Of a stretch of DNA of 9,585 bases, positions 1 to 6,620 are shown piece after piece. Origin of the DNA: an uncultured Prevotella sp. (lineage in GTDB: Bacteria; Bacteroidota; Bacteroidia; Bacteroidales; Bacteroidaceae); contig CALBJK010000131.1 in assembly GCA_937892695.1 (NCBI GenBank), forward strand, positions 1-9,585, read 5' to 3'. Made by a program: the position numbers and the translations under genes. Under the pieces are notes generated by a model. The model was not told the DNA's origin, searched no databases, and saw only the letters and a program-made list of their open reading frames with translations. How positions within the stretch are numbered: the first letter of the stretch is position 1; every line of letters starts with the position of its first letter.

Positions 1-737
1 CTTTCCATTTCGAAGTTGGTGATTCGGAGTCCGCCGTATTCAAAACTTTCTATCTTTTCGTTCTGGTTGGGATCGGTCAAAGGCAGTCGCAAACAACGCC
101 CTTGAGGACCATAAAATCCGCCACAAGAAACAGTTATGCCACGAACCATGCCATCAGATATACGAGAAGTCAACTCTTCATCAGCTGCAGCAACATAAGG
201 CGCAGGAGCACACATATTTCCGCTCCAACCGAGATGGTTGAGCAAAGCACGCTCCATTTGTAAATCGCAAACAGCATTGCGACCAGCATAGAAATTGAGG
301 AGGCCATCAAAGCCTACAGATTTGACAGAACAGACAAAAGTGCCGCTCGGAGTGTAGGGCTGTAACCCTCCACATGTTCCAATTCTTACTATCTGAAGCT
401 GACGGAACGTGTCTTTCTCTTCACGCTTGTCAAAGTTGATATTTGCCAACGCATCAAGTTCGTTCACAACTATATCGATGTTGTCACACCCGATGCCTGT
501 AGACACGACTGTAAGTCGCTTGCCCTTGTACGTACCAGTGACCGTCCTGAACTCACGGTTTTCAACCTCGGCTTCTATGTTGTCAAAATGAGCAGAGACT
601 CGAGACACACGCCCGGGGTCACCCACCAGTATTATCTTATCGGCCAGCTGATCGGGTCTTAGATGCAGATGGAATATGCTTCCGTCCTGATTTATTATTA
701 GTTCTGATTCTTCAAAATATCGTTTTGCCATATCCAT
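1..737 (-). CDS. Nucleoside phosphorylase (PNP/UDP family), 3' end missing at window edge
   Basis: This frame stays open from an ATG at 737 to the window edge (245 codons, no stop). It encodes a cytoplasmic enzyme of nucleoside salvage that splits a nucleoside with phosphate into free base and ribose-1-phosphate. Visible family signatures, in order: VGDPGRV (about residues 38-44, phosphate-binding loop), VSTGIG (78-83), RIGTCGG (118-124), and the ribose/base-binding NFEME at 241-245, where the sequence is cut. Uridine phosphorylase-like members of this family usually run to about 290 residues, so perhaps 45 are missing. A second ATG at 731 (MAKRYFEESEL) is an alternative start. The gene lies 23 nt after the PD40 gene on the same strand, so it is probably co-transcribed with it. 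The family is clear; substrate preference (uridine or purine) cannot be read from what is here. Confidence 0.9.
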   Translation of the reverse strand, partial: MDMAKRYFEESELIINQDGSIFHLHLRPDQLADKIILVGDPGRVSRVSAHFDNIEAEVENREFRTVTGTYKGKRLTVVSTGIGCDNIDIVVNELDALANINFDKREEKDTFRQLQIVRIGTCGGLQPYTPSGTFVCSVKSVGFDGLLNFYAGRNAVCDLQMERALLNHLGWSGNMCAPAPYVAAADEELTSRISDGMVRGITVSCGGFYGPQGRCLRLPLTDPNQNEKIESFEYGGLRITNFEME

Positions 738-760
738 GATGCTATTATTTTGGTGGATAA

Positions 761-1930
761 TTATTTGCTGTGTCTTACTACTTCTGCTCTGCGTAGCGAC
801 TTTGTCTCTGTTACTAAGCGGTTGCGCAATTCATCAATCTTATGTTCGGCCTTTAATATGGCTTCACGTTTTGAACGGCGTTCCGCCTCCGATGAGTTGT
901 GGTAGTCGATACGTGCATTGTCAATTTCTGCCAGTGCTCTTTCGAGTAGCAGTCTGGTATCTTCTATCGATTCGTATTTTGCGTAATTGCCTGTGGCAAA
1001 GTCATCAGGACTCGTATAGACAATATTGTCGGTGACCACAAAACTAAATGACGGAGATTGCTGTGTATGTAATGTACTACGCTGTTTGAGCTGTTTAACT
1101 TTTTCCAGTGCTTTGTTGCGCATTTCCGGAGTAGTCCATGTGTCACTAATACGTGTTATCAAGGCCAGACGTTTCACTTTCTCTTCACCGAGTTCGTCAA
1201 TGTTATAATTATGCCGCGTCTGCGATGTGGATATGGTATACACACACACCTTACCTTCAGGCTGACGACGCGTGGATGCAAACCAAGCCAGCCCACTGTT
1301 GTCATCTACGACATAAAAATAATCGTCGCTATGTGAATTGAAAGGTAGACCTATATTATCGGCTTTGAGAAATCTTCCGTTGTCCATGTCATAGGTTGTC
1401 ATATAGATGTCGTAGCCGCCTAATCCTTCGTCAGATTTGGCCGCGAAATACAGCGTTGTTCCGTCAGCACTCATGTAAGGGTATGCTACATCCTTGAGTT
1501 TATCGCCAATACCACTAATCGGTATGGCTTTGCCCCACTTACCTTCGAGCTTGTCACGCGTATAAAGGTGCGAGTTTCCAGACGCATCTTTTTCTGAATA
1601 AAAACATTTGTTTCCCCATCCATTGACATAAACGTATGATTCTGGCTGACTCCCGGTATTAAAAAAGTTATTATATGGTACAATGCTGCCATAATCAGGC
1701 GGCAAGGGAATTGCTCCTACTACTTTACCTTTGTCTACCACTACGCTGTCGATTATGAAAAGTGATTGCGTGTTCGGAAGCATTTCTTCGAACAACGCTT
1801 TTTCGCGTTCGGCCTTTGCAACATCCTCAGTCTGTACTTTTGGCTTTACTTTTCTAGCCTTGCGTGTCTGTGCCGACACGCCGCCTATCAGTAAGGATAA
1901 AGCGACAAGAGCATATATTTTACGTTTCAT
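761..1930 (-). CDS. Exported PD40 (WD40-like beta-propeller) protein with C-terminal coiled coil
   Basis: The 389-residue product has a signal peptide (MKRKIYALVALSLLIGGVSA, cleavage likely before Gln21) and then a strongly basic patch (about 22-31). The central part contains PD40-type blades. The clearest is at about 150-179, with PYMSADGTTLYFAAKS followed by GGYDIYMT, the pattern seen in TolB-like propellers and in many Bacteroidetes envelope proteins. A second blade-like segment ends in GLAWFASTR (213-221). Residues about 318-380 are rich in Glu, Lys, Arg and Leu and look like a long coiled coil. I see no OmpA peptidoglycan-binding domain, which is often fused to PD40 repeats in this phylum. 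The protein probably sits in the periplasm or on the outer membrane inner face; no partner is identifiable. A promoter matching the Bacteroidetes consensus lies just upstream (1975-2006). Confidence 0.8.
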   Translation of the reverse strand: MKRKIYALVALSLLIGGVSAQTRKARKVKPKVQTEDVAKAEREKALFEEMLPNTQSLFIIDSVVVDKGKVVGAIPLPPDYGSIVPYNNFFNTGSQPESYVYVNGWGNKCFYSEKDASGNSHLYTRDKLEGKWGKAIPISGIGDKLKDVAYPYMSADGTTLYFAAKSDEGLGGYDIYMTTYDMDNGRFLKADNIGLPFNSHSDDYFYVVDDNSGLAWFASTRRQPEGKVCVYTISTSQTRHNYNIDELGEEKVKRLALITRISDTWTTPEMRNKALEKVKQLKQRSTLHTQQSPSFSFVVTDNIVYTSPDDFATGNYAKYESIEDTRLLLERALAEIDNARIDYHNSSEAERRSKREAILKAEHKIDELRNRLVTETKSLRRAEVVRHSK

Positions 1931-1974
1931 TTTGTCTTAAATATGAGAAGTTGAGGTAATCCGTATATTACAAA

Positions 1975-2006
1975 CAAAATTACGAAATAAAACTGACTTT
2001 CACAAG
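1975..2006 (-). promoter_or_regulatory. Predicted Bacteroidetes promoter for the PD40 / phosphorylase pair
   Basis: Read on the minus strand, TTG (2005-2003) is followed after 20 nt by TAATTTTG (1982-1975), an exact match to TAnnTTTG at -7. The spacing agrees with the known Bacteroides -33/-7 promoter (spacer about 19-21 nt). Transcription would start near 1968-1970, leaving a leader of about 40 nt before the ATG at 1930. This is a motif match only. Confidence 0.6.
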
Positions 2007-2191
2007 TTCCGTCGTGTATTTTAACATTAATGTCAGGATTTACAATCAAACCGATTTTAGTTTTAATCTTACTGCATTATTATTTGTACTGGTGCTGACA
2101 TATCCTTATGCCTCTTTCGTTTGGGAATTATAGATTAGGTATAGTAAACGACTAGCAATTTGGTCTAATTGTTACGAGTCATGCATGTACG
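2007..2191. other. Intergenic stretch between the TPR and PD40 genes
   Basis: No coding sequence of its own is visible. Just past the TPR stop is an 8-nt palindrome, CATGCATG (2180-2187), followed by a weak AT-rich hairpin (arms 2154-2160 and 2167-2173, 6-nt loop, one G-U pair). The hairpin is not followed by a T-run in the minus-strand transcript, so I do not call it a terminator. The promoter of the next gene follows at 1975-2006, which suggests the two genes are separate transcription units. Confidence 0.5.
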
Positions 2192-4207
2192 TCAACGGTT
2201 TCTTTTAGAAGTCTTTGCCTTTTTCGTAGTGTTGTTCTCTGTACTGTAACGCTTCAATATACTATAAGCCTCATACAGTCCTAATTCCCCGGCCTTGCTC
2301 AAGTCAGAAATAGCCGCTTTTACATCATTTGCTTTTATACGTACCAATCCTCTATTATAAAAAGCTTCGGCAAGGTTGGAATCAAAGGTTAGAGCACGAG
2401 TATAATCATCAATAGCCTTGGCATAATCTTTCATTTCAGCCAACATATAGGCACGATCGTAATAAAGATAAGAATTTTCAGGATCAAGTTTTATAGCCAT
2501 GTTTATGTCATCCATAGCACCGGCTCGTTTGATTTGTACATCAACTCCACGCGAAGCATCGAAATTGCAGGCCATGTCCAGACAATAGGCGCGCTGCCAA
2601 TAAGCCAAAGCCCATGTAGAGTCTATGCTCAAGCATGTATTAAGATCGGCCAAAGCCGATTCAAGATTTTGTGTGATGCTATAGGTCACAGCCCGCTCTA
2701 GCAGCAGCGATTTTACAGATGAAATATTTCGAGCAGAATCTATATGAGCCGAAAGAGTCTCGATTTGCCGAAGATATCTATCCGACGATCCCGAATCCAG
2801 CGACCGACGACTACAATTCACATATATATGATGCATTGGCTTTTCCTTTGCATTGAAATTCTCTACTTGAACAGAAAAAGCCTGATAGCTCTTCATGCCA
2901 TTGTCATATTGCATCAACGACAAATGGTACATGGGCATATAATCCATATCTGCTTTACGGTCCTGCACCCGTCCACGGTATTCGCTCTTATATTCGTGTT
3001 CGACATTGTTGTCGTCGGCGACTACAATCTGATTGTATTTGTCAAGATTGATTTCGCTACGGCGTCTCATCTGCCTACGTTTACTGCGACTCCAACGAGG
3101 CTGAATGCCCTGCTGCTTGTTCATTTGCGCCTTGAATATTTTAAACTCATCAAGCTCGGCTTTAGCCGTCATACCCAACCGACGGTAGCAATTGGCACGT
3201 CGGGCTAATCCTGTCCAGAAGTTAGGGAACTGCCTTATCACGCTAGTATAGTCGCGGATGGCAGCACGCAGATTTCCTGTTTGGTCGAGCAAGAGAGCGC
3301 GGTTGAATATAGCCATCACGTTGTCCGGCTCCATCTTTATGACATAGTCAAAATCAGTAATGGCACGGTTGTCATCACCAAGCTGCATTCGCAACAATCC
3401 TCTGTTGTAATGGGCAAGAAAATTGTTTGGATCCAAATCTATAGCCGTGTCATAATCGGACATTGCTCCACGCAGGTTATTTATGTTGTAACGTGCCAAT
3501 GCACGGTTGATGTAATTCTGTACAGTCTTAGGCTTTAGATGAATGGCCTTGCTCAGATATGAGTCCGCATCCTTCCATTTATTTCTGGAAAGACTAATCA
3601 TAGCCCGTGCCATCCATGCATCACCGTTGTATGGGTCTATTGCCAAGCTTTTGTCGAGCCAACGGTCGGCCTGAACCGTATCTTTCTGCATGAGAAAAAC
3701 TTCGGCTTTAAGAGAATATGCATTGGCCGACTTGTTCCATTTCGTTACCATCGTATCGAGATCGAGCTGTGCCCGGTCGTAGTCTTTCATATCGATGCGA
3801 CAAAGCACACGATTATACCAGACGCTTTGTTGATGGGGTGTCAGCTTGAGAGACTTATCATAGTCGGCAATGGCTCCGCTAAAATTTTTCTGACGTATAC
3901 GGCACAACCCTCTCAGATCGTACATGTTCGAGATATAAGGGTTTAGGCTTATCGCTTTGGTCACGTCAGTCTCAGCTCCTACGAAATCGTCAAGATAGTA
4001 TTTGGCCACGCCTCTGAAAAACCAAGGTTCATAAAGATAAGGCTTGGCGTTTATTACCTGATTGAAATATTGGATGGAAAGAACATAATCCTCATAATAC
4101 AATGCACTACGTCCTGTAAGCATCAGTCTGTCTGTATTGAACTGAGCTTTCAGCATAAGCACCGACGACAATGTCGTAAAAAACAAGAGGATTATGCGTT
4201 TTTTCAT
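2192..4207 (-). CDS. Exported tetratricopeptide repeat (TPR) protein
   Basis: The preferred start is the ATG at 4207, giving 671 residues beginning MKKRIILLFFTTLSSVLMLKAQ, a good signal peptide. An upstream in-frame ATG at 4237 would add ten residues before it and bury it. About ten consecutive TPR units fill residues 25-360, with typical motif ends such as AIDLDPNN and YNRGL. A very basic linker at about 371-384 (RWSRSKRRQMRRR) leads to a stretch without clear TPRs (about 385-495). A second block of about four TPRs follows (500-645), then a Lys/Arg-rich tail. The start overlaps the def stop as ATGA (positions 4207-4204), indicating translational coupling. TPRs are protein-binding scaffolds; the protein is probably periplasmic or outer-membrane associated, with unknown partners. 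Pairing with def in the same operon is, from memory, common in Bacteroidales. Confidence 0.85.
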   Translation of the reverse strand: MKKRIILLFFTTLSSVLMLKAQFNTDRLMLTGRSALYYEDYVLSIQYFNQVINAKPYLYEPWFFRGVAKYYLDDFVGAETDVTKAISLNPYISNMYDLRGLCRIRQKNFSGAIADYDKSLKLTPHQQSVWYNRVLCRIDMKDYDRAQLDLDTMVTKWNKSANAYSLKAEVFLMQKDTVQADRWLDKSLAIDPYNGDAWMARAMISLSRNKWKDADSYLSKAIHLKPKTVQNYINRALARYNINNLRGAMSDYDTAIDLDPNNFLAHYNRGLLRMQLGDDNRAITDFDYVIKMEPDNVMAIFNRALLLDQTGNLRAAIRDYTSVIRQFPNFWTGLARRANCYRRLGMTAKAELDEFKIFKAQMNKQQGIQPRWSRSKRRQMRRRSEINLDKYNQIVVADDNNVEHEYKSEYRGRVQDRKADMDYMPMYHLSLMQYDNGMKSYQAFSVQVENFNAKEKPMHHIYVNCSRRSLDSGSSDRYLRQIETLSAHIDSARNISSVKSLLLERAVTYSITQNLESALADLNTCLSIDSTWALAYWQRAYCLDMACNFDASRGVDVQIKRAGAMDDINMAIKLDPENSYLYYDRAYMLAEMKDYAKAIDDYTRALTFDSNLAEAFYNRGLVRIKANDVKAAISDLSKAGELGLYEAYSILKRYSTENNTTKKAKTSKRNR

Positions 4208-4767
4208 TTTCGATAAGGCTTTGTACGGTATGCACACTTGTATCGTCCCTGCAAAAGAGCCTTTACCTTGCTTCTTATCATCTGCTTACGCAACGGTGAG
4301 ATACGGTCGATGAATACTATACCGTCAAGATGGTCGAATTCGTGCTGCATTACGCGTGCCAGATATCCTTCAACCCATTCATCATGGGCATTGAAATCGA
4401 GGTCTTGATAGCGTACATGGATTCGTGTATGGCGCAAAACATTTTCGTGTATTCCAGGCAAAGAAAGACAACCTTCTTCGAGATTTTCCTTTTTCGAAGA
4501 TTCGTCTATTTCTATAATATGCGGATTAATGTAAGCCTTTCTGAAATCCTTATATTCGGGATAGCTGTCGCTCAGGACATCCAGATCAATTACAACCACG
4601 CGGATGCTCTTTCCTATTTGTGGAGCAGCCAGCCCAACCCCGTCGCTTTCTGTCATGGTTTCGAACATGTCATCGACAAGCTTATTCAGTTCCGGATAAT
4701 CCGGCGTGATGTCCTGTGCGTGTTCACGCAGAACGGGATTGCCGTATGTATAAATAGGTAATACCAT
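4204..4767 (-). CDS. def: Peptide deformylase
   Basis: This 187-residue cytoplasmic metalloenzyme removes the formyl group from the initiator methionine of new proteins. All three family motifs are present: GVGLAAPQIG (43-52), EEGCLS (98-102, with the metal ligand Cys100), and HEFDH (142-146, metal ligands His142 and His146, catalytic Glu143). Length and motif spacing are normal, so the enzyme should be active. The start is ATG at 4767. It lies downstream of ruvX with a 64-nt gap and overlaps the following TPR gene by 4 nt. The sequence before the start is AT-rich without a Shine-Dalgarno motif. I see no convincing promoter of its own in the gap, so transcription from the SPOR-ruvX promoter is likely. 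Confidence 0.97.
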   Translation of the reverse strand: MVLPIYTYGNPVLREHAQDITPDYPELNKLVDDMFETMTESDGVGLAAPQIGKSIRVVVIDLDVLSDSYPEYKDFRKAYINPHIIEIDESSKKENLEEGCLSLPGIHENVLRHTRIHVRYQDLDFNAHDEWVEGYLARVMQHEFDHLDGIVFIDRISPLRKQMIRSKVKALLQGRYKCAYRTKPYRK

Positions 4768-4831
4768 TAAAAAACAAAATAAAATTAAACTTTATGAAGG
4801 TCGGCTACAGTTGGTGCCAGACGAACTTTCA

Positions 4832-5248
4832 TTACAGCCCCTTGCTGCGGAGATAGCCTTCCAATATTATAGTGGCACTGATTTCATCAACAAGAGCCTT
4901 GTTCTGTCGGGCTTTTTTCTTCAGTCCTCCGTCAATCATTGCCCTGTGGGCAAGAACAGAAGTGAATCTCTCGTCAAAATAATCGATAGGTATGTCTGGG
5001 CGAGCCTTCTTCCACTGACTCACAAAAGCCCTTACACGTGCAAGATTCTCACTAGGCTGACCGTTGGGCTGCTTTGGTTCTCCTACAACTATCCGCTCGA
5101 CGTTTTCCCGTTCGAGGTAAGACAACAAGAACTTCATAAGGTCACACGTAGCAACTGTCGCCAACCCATTCGGAATAATCTGTAATGGGTCAGTGACAGC
5201 CAAGCCCGTGCGTTTTTTTCCATAGTCTATTGAAACAATACGCGCCAC
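4832..5248 (-). CDS. ruvX: RuvX/YqgF family RNase H-fold nuclease
   Basis: The product (138 residues from GTG at 5248) is the YqgF/RuvX protein, an RNase H-like nuclease. In other bacteria it has been linked to 16S rRNA 5'-end maturation and to Holliday junction resolution. Motifs are intact: SIDYGKKRTGLAVTD near the N-terminus (first catalytic Asp), IVVGEP with the following PNGQPSE loop, DERFTS in the second half, and the C-terminal KALVDEISATIILEGYL carrying the last acidic residue. No ATG start is possible: an in-frame TGA lies at 5257-5255. The candidates are TTG at 5254 and GTG at 5248. I prefer GTG because the resulting MARIVSIDYG matches the short N-terminus usual in this family. The gene sits 83 nt after the SPOR gene. 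Confidence 0.9.
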   Translation of the reverse strand: MARIVSIDYGKKRTGLAVTDPLQIIPNGLATVATCDLMKFLLSYLERENVERIVVGEPKQPNGQPSENLARVRAFVSQWKKARPDIPIDYFDERFTSVLAHRAMIDGGLKKKARQNKALVDEISATIILEGYLRSKGL

Positions 5249-5282
5249 AGGCAATCAAAATTAGTATAAACAGTAATGATGT

Positions 5283-5318
5283 CGTTCTGCATTTTACATT
5301 TACATGTGTGTCAGAACG
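5283..5318. repeat. Inverted repeat between the SPOR gene and ruvX
   Basis: CGTTCTG (5283-5289) and CAGAACG (5312-5318) form a perfect 7-bp inverted repeat around a 22-nt AT-rich loop containing the palindrome ACATGT. The transcript could fold here between the two coding regions. It is not followed by a U-run on the minus strand, so it does not look like an intrinsic terminator. It may be a processing or stabilising structure, or chance. Confidence 0.35.
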
Positions 5319-5331
5319 CCCTGTCGATAAT

Positions 5332-5814
5332 TCACTTTTTAAAAAGAAGCCAAGCGTCCGGATACTGAGCACGGAACTGCTCACGCGAGTTTACTGCATC
5401 GGCCTTAGAATCGAATGTCGCTGCCACAACGCGATACATGCGGCGTGCTGAATTAAATGCGATTTGAGCATCATATCCGGCAGCTTTCAATCTTGTCTGC
5501 AGACCTTCAGCATTTGGACGTACAGAGAATGAGCCTACAACGACGCTGAAACTTTTCAGCCCTGCACCATTTATAAGGTCTACATTTTCCGAACGTACGG
5601 GAACATTGTCTGTATTGTCAACGACAGTGGTCTGTGTCGCAGGCTTCTCCACCAACGGTGTGACAACCGGAGCCTCGGCGTCGGTGTCCTGCTGTTCGCG
5701 CTGTGCCTGTGCTTTTTCGTAAGCTTTCTTGTATGCGCTCTCCTTCGATTTACAACTTGTGAAAGCCAAAACTACAGCACACAGTCCGGCACACAAAACC
5801 ATACATTTTCTCAT
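5332..5814 (-). CDS. SPOR-domain lipoprotein
   Basis: This 160-residue protein has a short lipoprotein signal peptide with a lipobox-like FTSC (18-21); Cys21 would be lipidated. A charged, Lys/Glu/Gln-rich stretch (22-45) and a flexible Pro/Thr/Val-rich linker (46-80) follow. The C-terminal 75 residues form a SPOR domain: the first strand and helix lie at about 87-112 (FSVVVGSFSVRPNAEGLQ) and the second repeat at about 125-158 (MYRVVAATFDSKADAV). SPOR domains bind peptidoglycan stripped of stem peptides, often at division sites, so this is probably an outer-membrane lipoprotein touching the cell wall. It is the first gene of the leftward set SPOR-ruvX-def-TPR. The role of the individual protein is not known to me. 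Confidence 0.85.
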   Translation of the reverse strand: MRKCMVLCAGLCAVVLAFTSCKSKESAYKKAYEKAQAQREQQDTDAEAPVVTPLVEKPATQTTVVDNTDNVPVRSENVDLINGAGLKSFSVVVGSFSVRPNAEGLQTRLKAAGYDAQIAFNSARRMYRVVAATFDSKADAVNSREQFRAQYPDAWLLFKK

Positions 5815-5833
5815 AGTCTTATTATGTTTTTAT

Positions 5834-5866
5834 TAAACTTAATTCTTTATTGTGCGAAATTACAAA
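5834..5866 (-). promoter_or_regulatory. Tentative promoter for the SPOR-ruvX-def-TPR set
   Basis: On the minus strand, TTTG (5866-5863) is followed after 21 nt by TAAGTTTA (5841-5834), which matches TAnnTTTG except for its last base. Transcription would start close to 5828, leaving a very short leader of about 14 nt. The whole region is AT-rich, so a chance match is quite possible. Confidence 0.28.
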
Positions 5867-5956
5867 ATATCTGATATATAACGCGAAAAAGTGCGCATAA
5901 AGTATGTTAAATGAAACACAGCCATAACCTTTAACAAAAAATGACTATCATACCCA

Positions 5957-5986
5957 TTGCCGTAATAATTTCTTTTACTATATTTG
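5957..5986 (+). promoter_or_regulatory. Predicted Bacteroidetes promoter for the YtxH / holin-like operon
   Basis: TTG (5957-5959) is followed after 19 nt by TATATTTG (5979-5986), an exact match to the Bacteroides -33/-7 consensus and its spacing. It is the best promoter match in the window. Transcription would start at about 5990-5994, giving a leader of roughly 45 nt before the ATG at 6039. The 224-nt region 5815-6038 is otherwise AT-rich and separates divergent operons. Confidence 0.65.
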
Positions 5987-5994
5987 CCAACAGA

Positions 5995-6010
5995 AAGCAT
6001 TAAAATGCTT
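5995..6010 (+). repeat. Perfect inverted repeat at the predicted transcript start
   Basis: AAGCATT (5995-6001) and AATGCTT (6004-6010) are perfect inverted copies separated by two bases. As RNA this gives a hairpin of 5-6 bp at the extreme 5' end of the predicted transcript; as DNA it resembles a small operator overlapping +1. A second, pure A/T palindrome (6024-6033) lies just before the start codon. Confidence 0.45.
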
Positions 6011-6038
6011 GCAACATGTACAATAAAATTTTAAAGCA

Positions 6039-6254
6039 ATGAAAACATTAGGTTACATTGGCGCTTTCATCGGCGGTGCAATCGCCGGAGCAGCCTTAGG
6101 TATTCTTATGGCACCTGAAAAGGGAAGCGAGACACGTACAAAAATCGGCGATGCTGTGGATGATTTCTGCAAAAAGCATAACATCAAAGTAAGCCGTAAA
6201 GAGGTAGATGACCTTGTCGACGACATCAAGGACGCTGCAGACACCAACGCATAA
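6039..6254 (+). CDS. YtxH-family small membrane protein
   Basis: This 71-residue protein starts with a Gly/Ala-rich membrane helix (residues 4-24, with GxxxG-like spacings) followed directly by LMAPEKGSETRTKI. That is the hallmark of the YtxH family: a small N-terminal membrane anchor, then an AP-x-x-G-x-E-T-R motif. The remaining 45 residues are highly charged, probably helical, and would face the cytoplasm. YtxH proteins are often stress-induced in other bacteria, but their molecular job is unsettled. The stop codon shares one base with the next start (TAATG), so the two genes are tightly coupled. A strong promoter match and a hairpin lie just upstream. Confidence 0.85.
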   Translation: MKTLGYIGAFIGGAIAGAALGILMAPEKGSETRTKIGDAVDDFCKKHNIKVSRKEVDDLVDDIKDAADTNA

Positions 6255-6610
6255 TGGAAATGTTCTCTAACGACAGAAACATAGAGACTATTGCGCAGCT
6301 CATCGAGGTGCTAAAACACTACATCGGGCTTCAGACTAAATACATGAAGCTCGATGTAATCGGTAAAGTAGTGCGTCTGATGACTATCGCCACAATGACA
6401 GTAGTACTGTCGTTCTTAGTGTTTATTGCGCTGATTTATTTGTCATTCGGAGCTGCCTACGCTCTTGAACCTGTTGTCGGTATGGCAGTAGCTTTTTTCA
6501 TCATAGCAGGTTTCTACATTCTCGCATTCGCTCTATGCATCGTGTTCAGGAAGCAATGGATTGAGAAACCTCTTGTAAGGGTTATGGCAAATATATTGAT
6601 GCAAGAATAA
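6254..6610 (+). CDS. Two-helix membrane protein, Phage_holin_3_6-like
   Basis: The 118-residue product has an N-terminal cytoplasmic-looking helix (1-40, ETIAQLIEVLKHYIGLQTKY), two membrane segments (about 44-70 and 74-97) with a short turn between them, and a short basic tail (FRKQWIEKP). This layout matches the Phage_holin_3_6 family (the group containing E. coli YqjE). Those are ordinary chromosomal membrane proteins despite the name, and there is no sign of a phage here. The start overlaps the previous stop by one base (TAATG); a second ATG at 6260 would shorten the protein by two residues. The next gene begins 10 nt after the stop. Function unknown; a role in an envelope complex with its two neighbours is inferred from gene order. 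Confidence 0.75.
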   Translation: MEMFSNDRNIETIAQLIEVLKHYIGLQTKYMKLDVIGKVVRLMTIATMTVVLSFLVFIALIYLSFGAAYALEPVVGMAVAFFIIAGFYILAFALCIVFRKQWIEKPLVRVMANILMQE

Positions 6611-6620
6611 TTTTCTGATA

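Noticed and set aside
2154..2173. Hairpin after the TPR gene as a terminator
   Set aside because: The stem is AT-rich, includes a G-U pair and has no following T-run in the direction of transcription.
4330..4761. A 143-codon plus-strand frame opposite def
   Set aside because: It is the complement of a complete peptide deformylase gene and has no features of its own.
4768..4784. A -7-like element (TTATTTTG) before def
   Set aside because: It misses the conserved A of the -7 box and has no well-placed -33 element. The tract is simply A/T-rich.
5190..5384. A 64-codon minus-strand frame spanning the SPOR/ruvX junction, with a hydrophobic centre
   Set aside because: It overlaps the coding ends of two solid genes in another frame, and its hydrophobic part comes from the AT-rich gap.
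6254..6610. Holin-like gene as a sign of a prophage
   Set aside because: The Phage_holin_3_6 family is mostly made of ordinary chromosomal membrane proteins. No lysin, integrase or structural phage gene is near.
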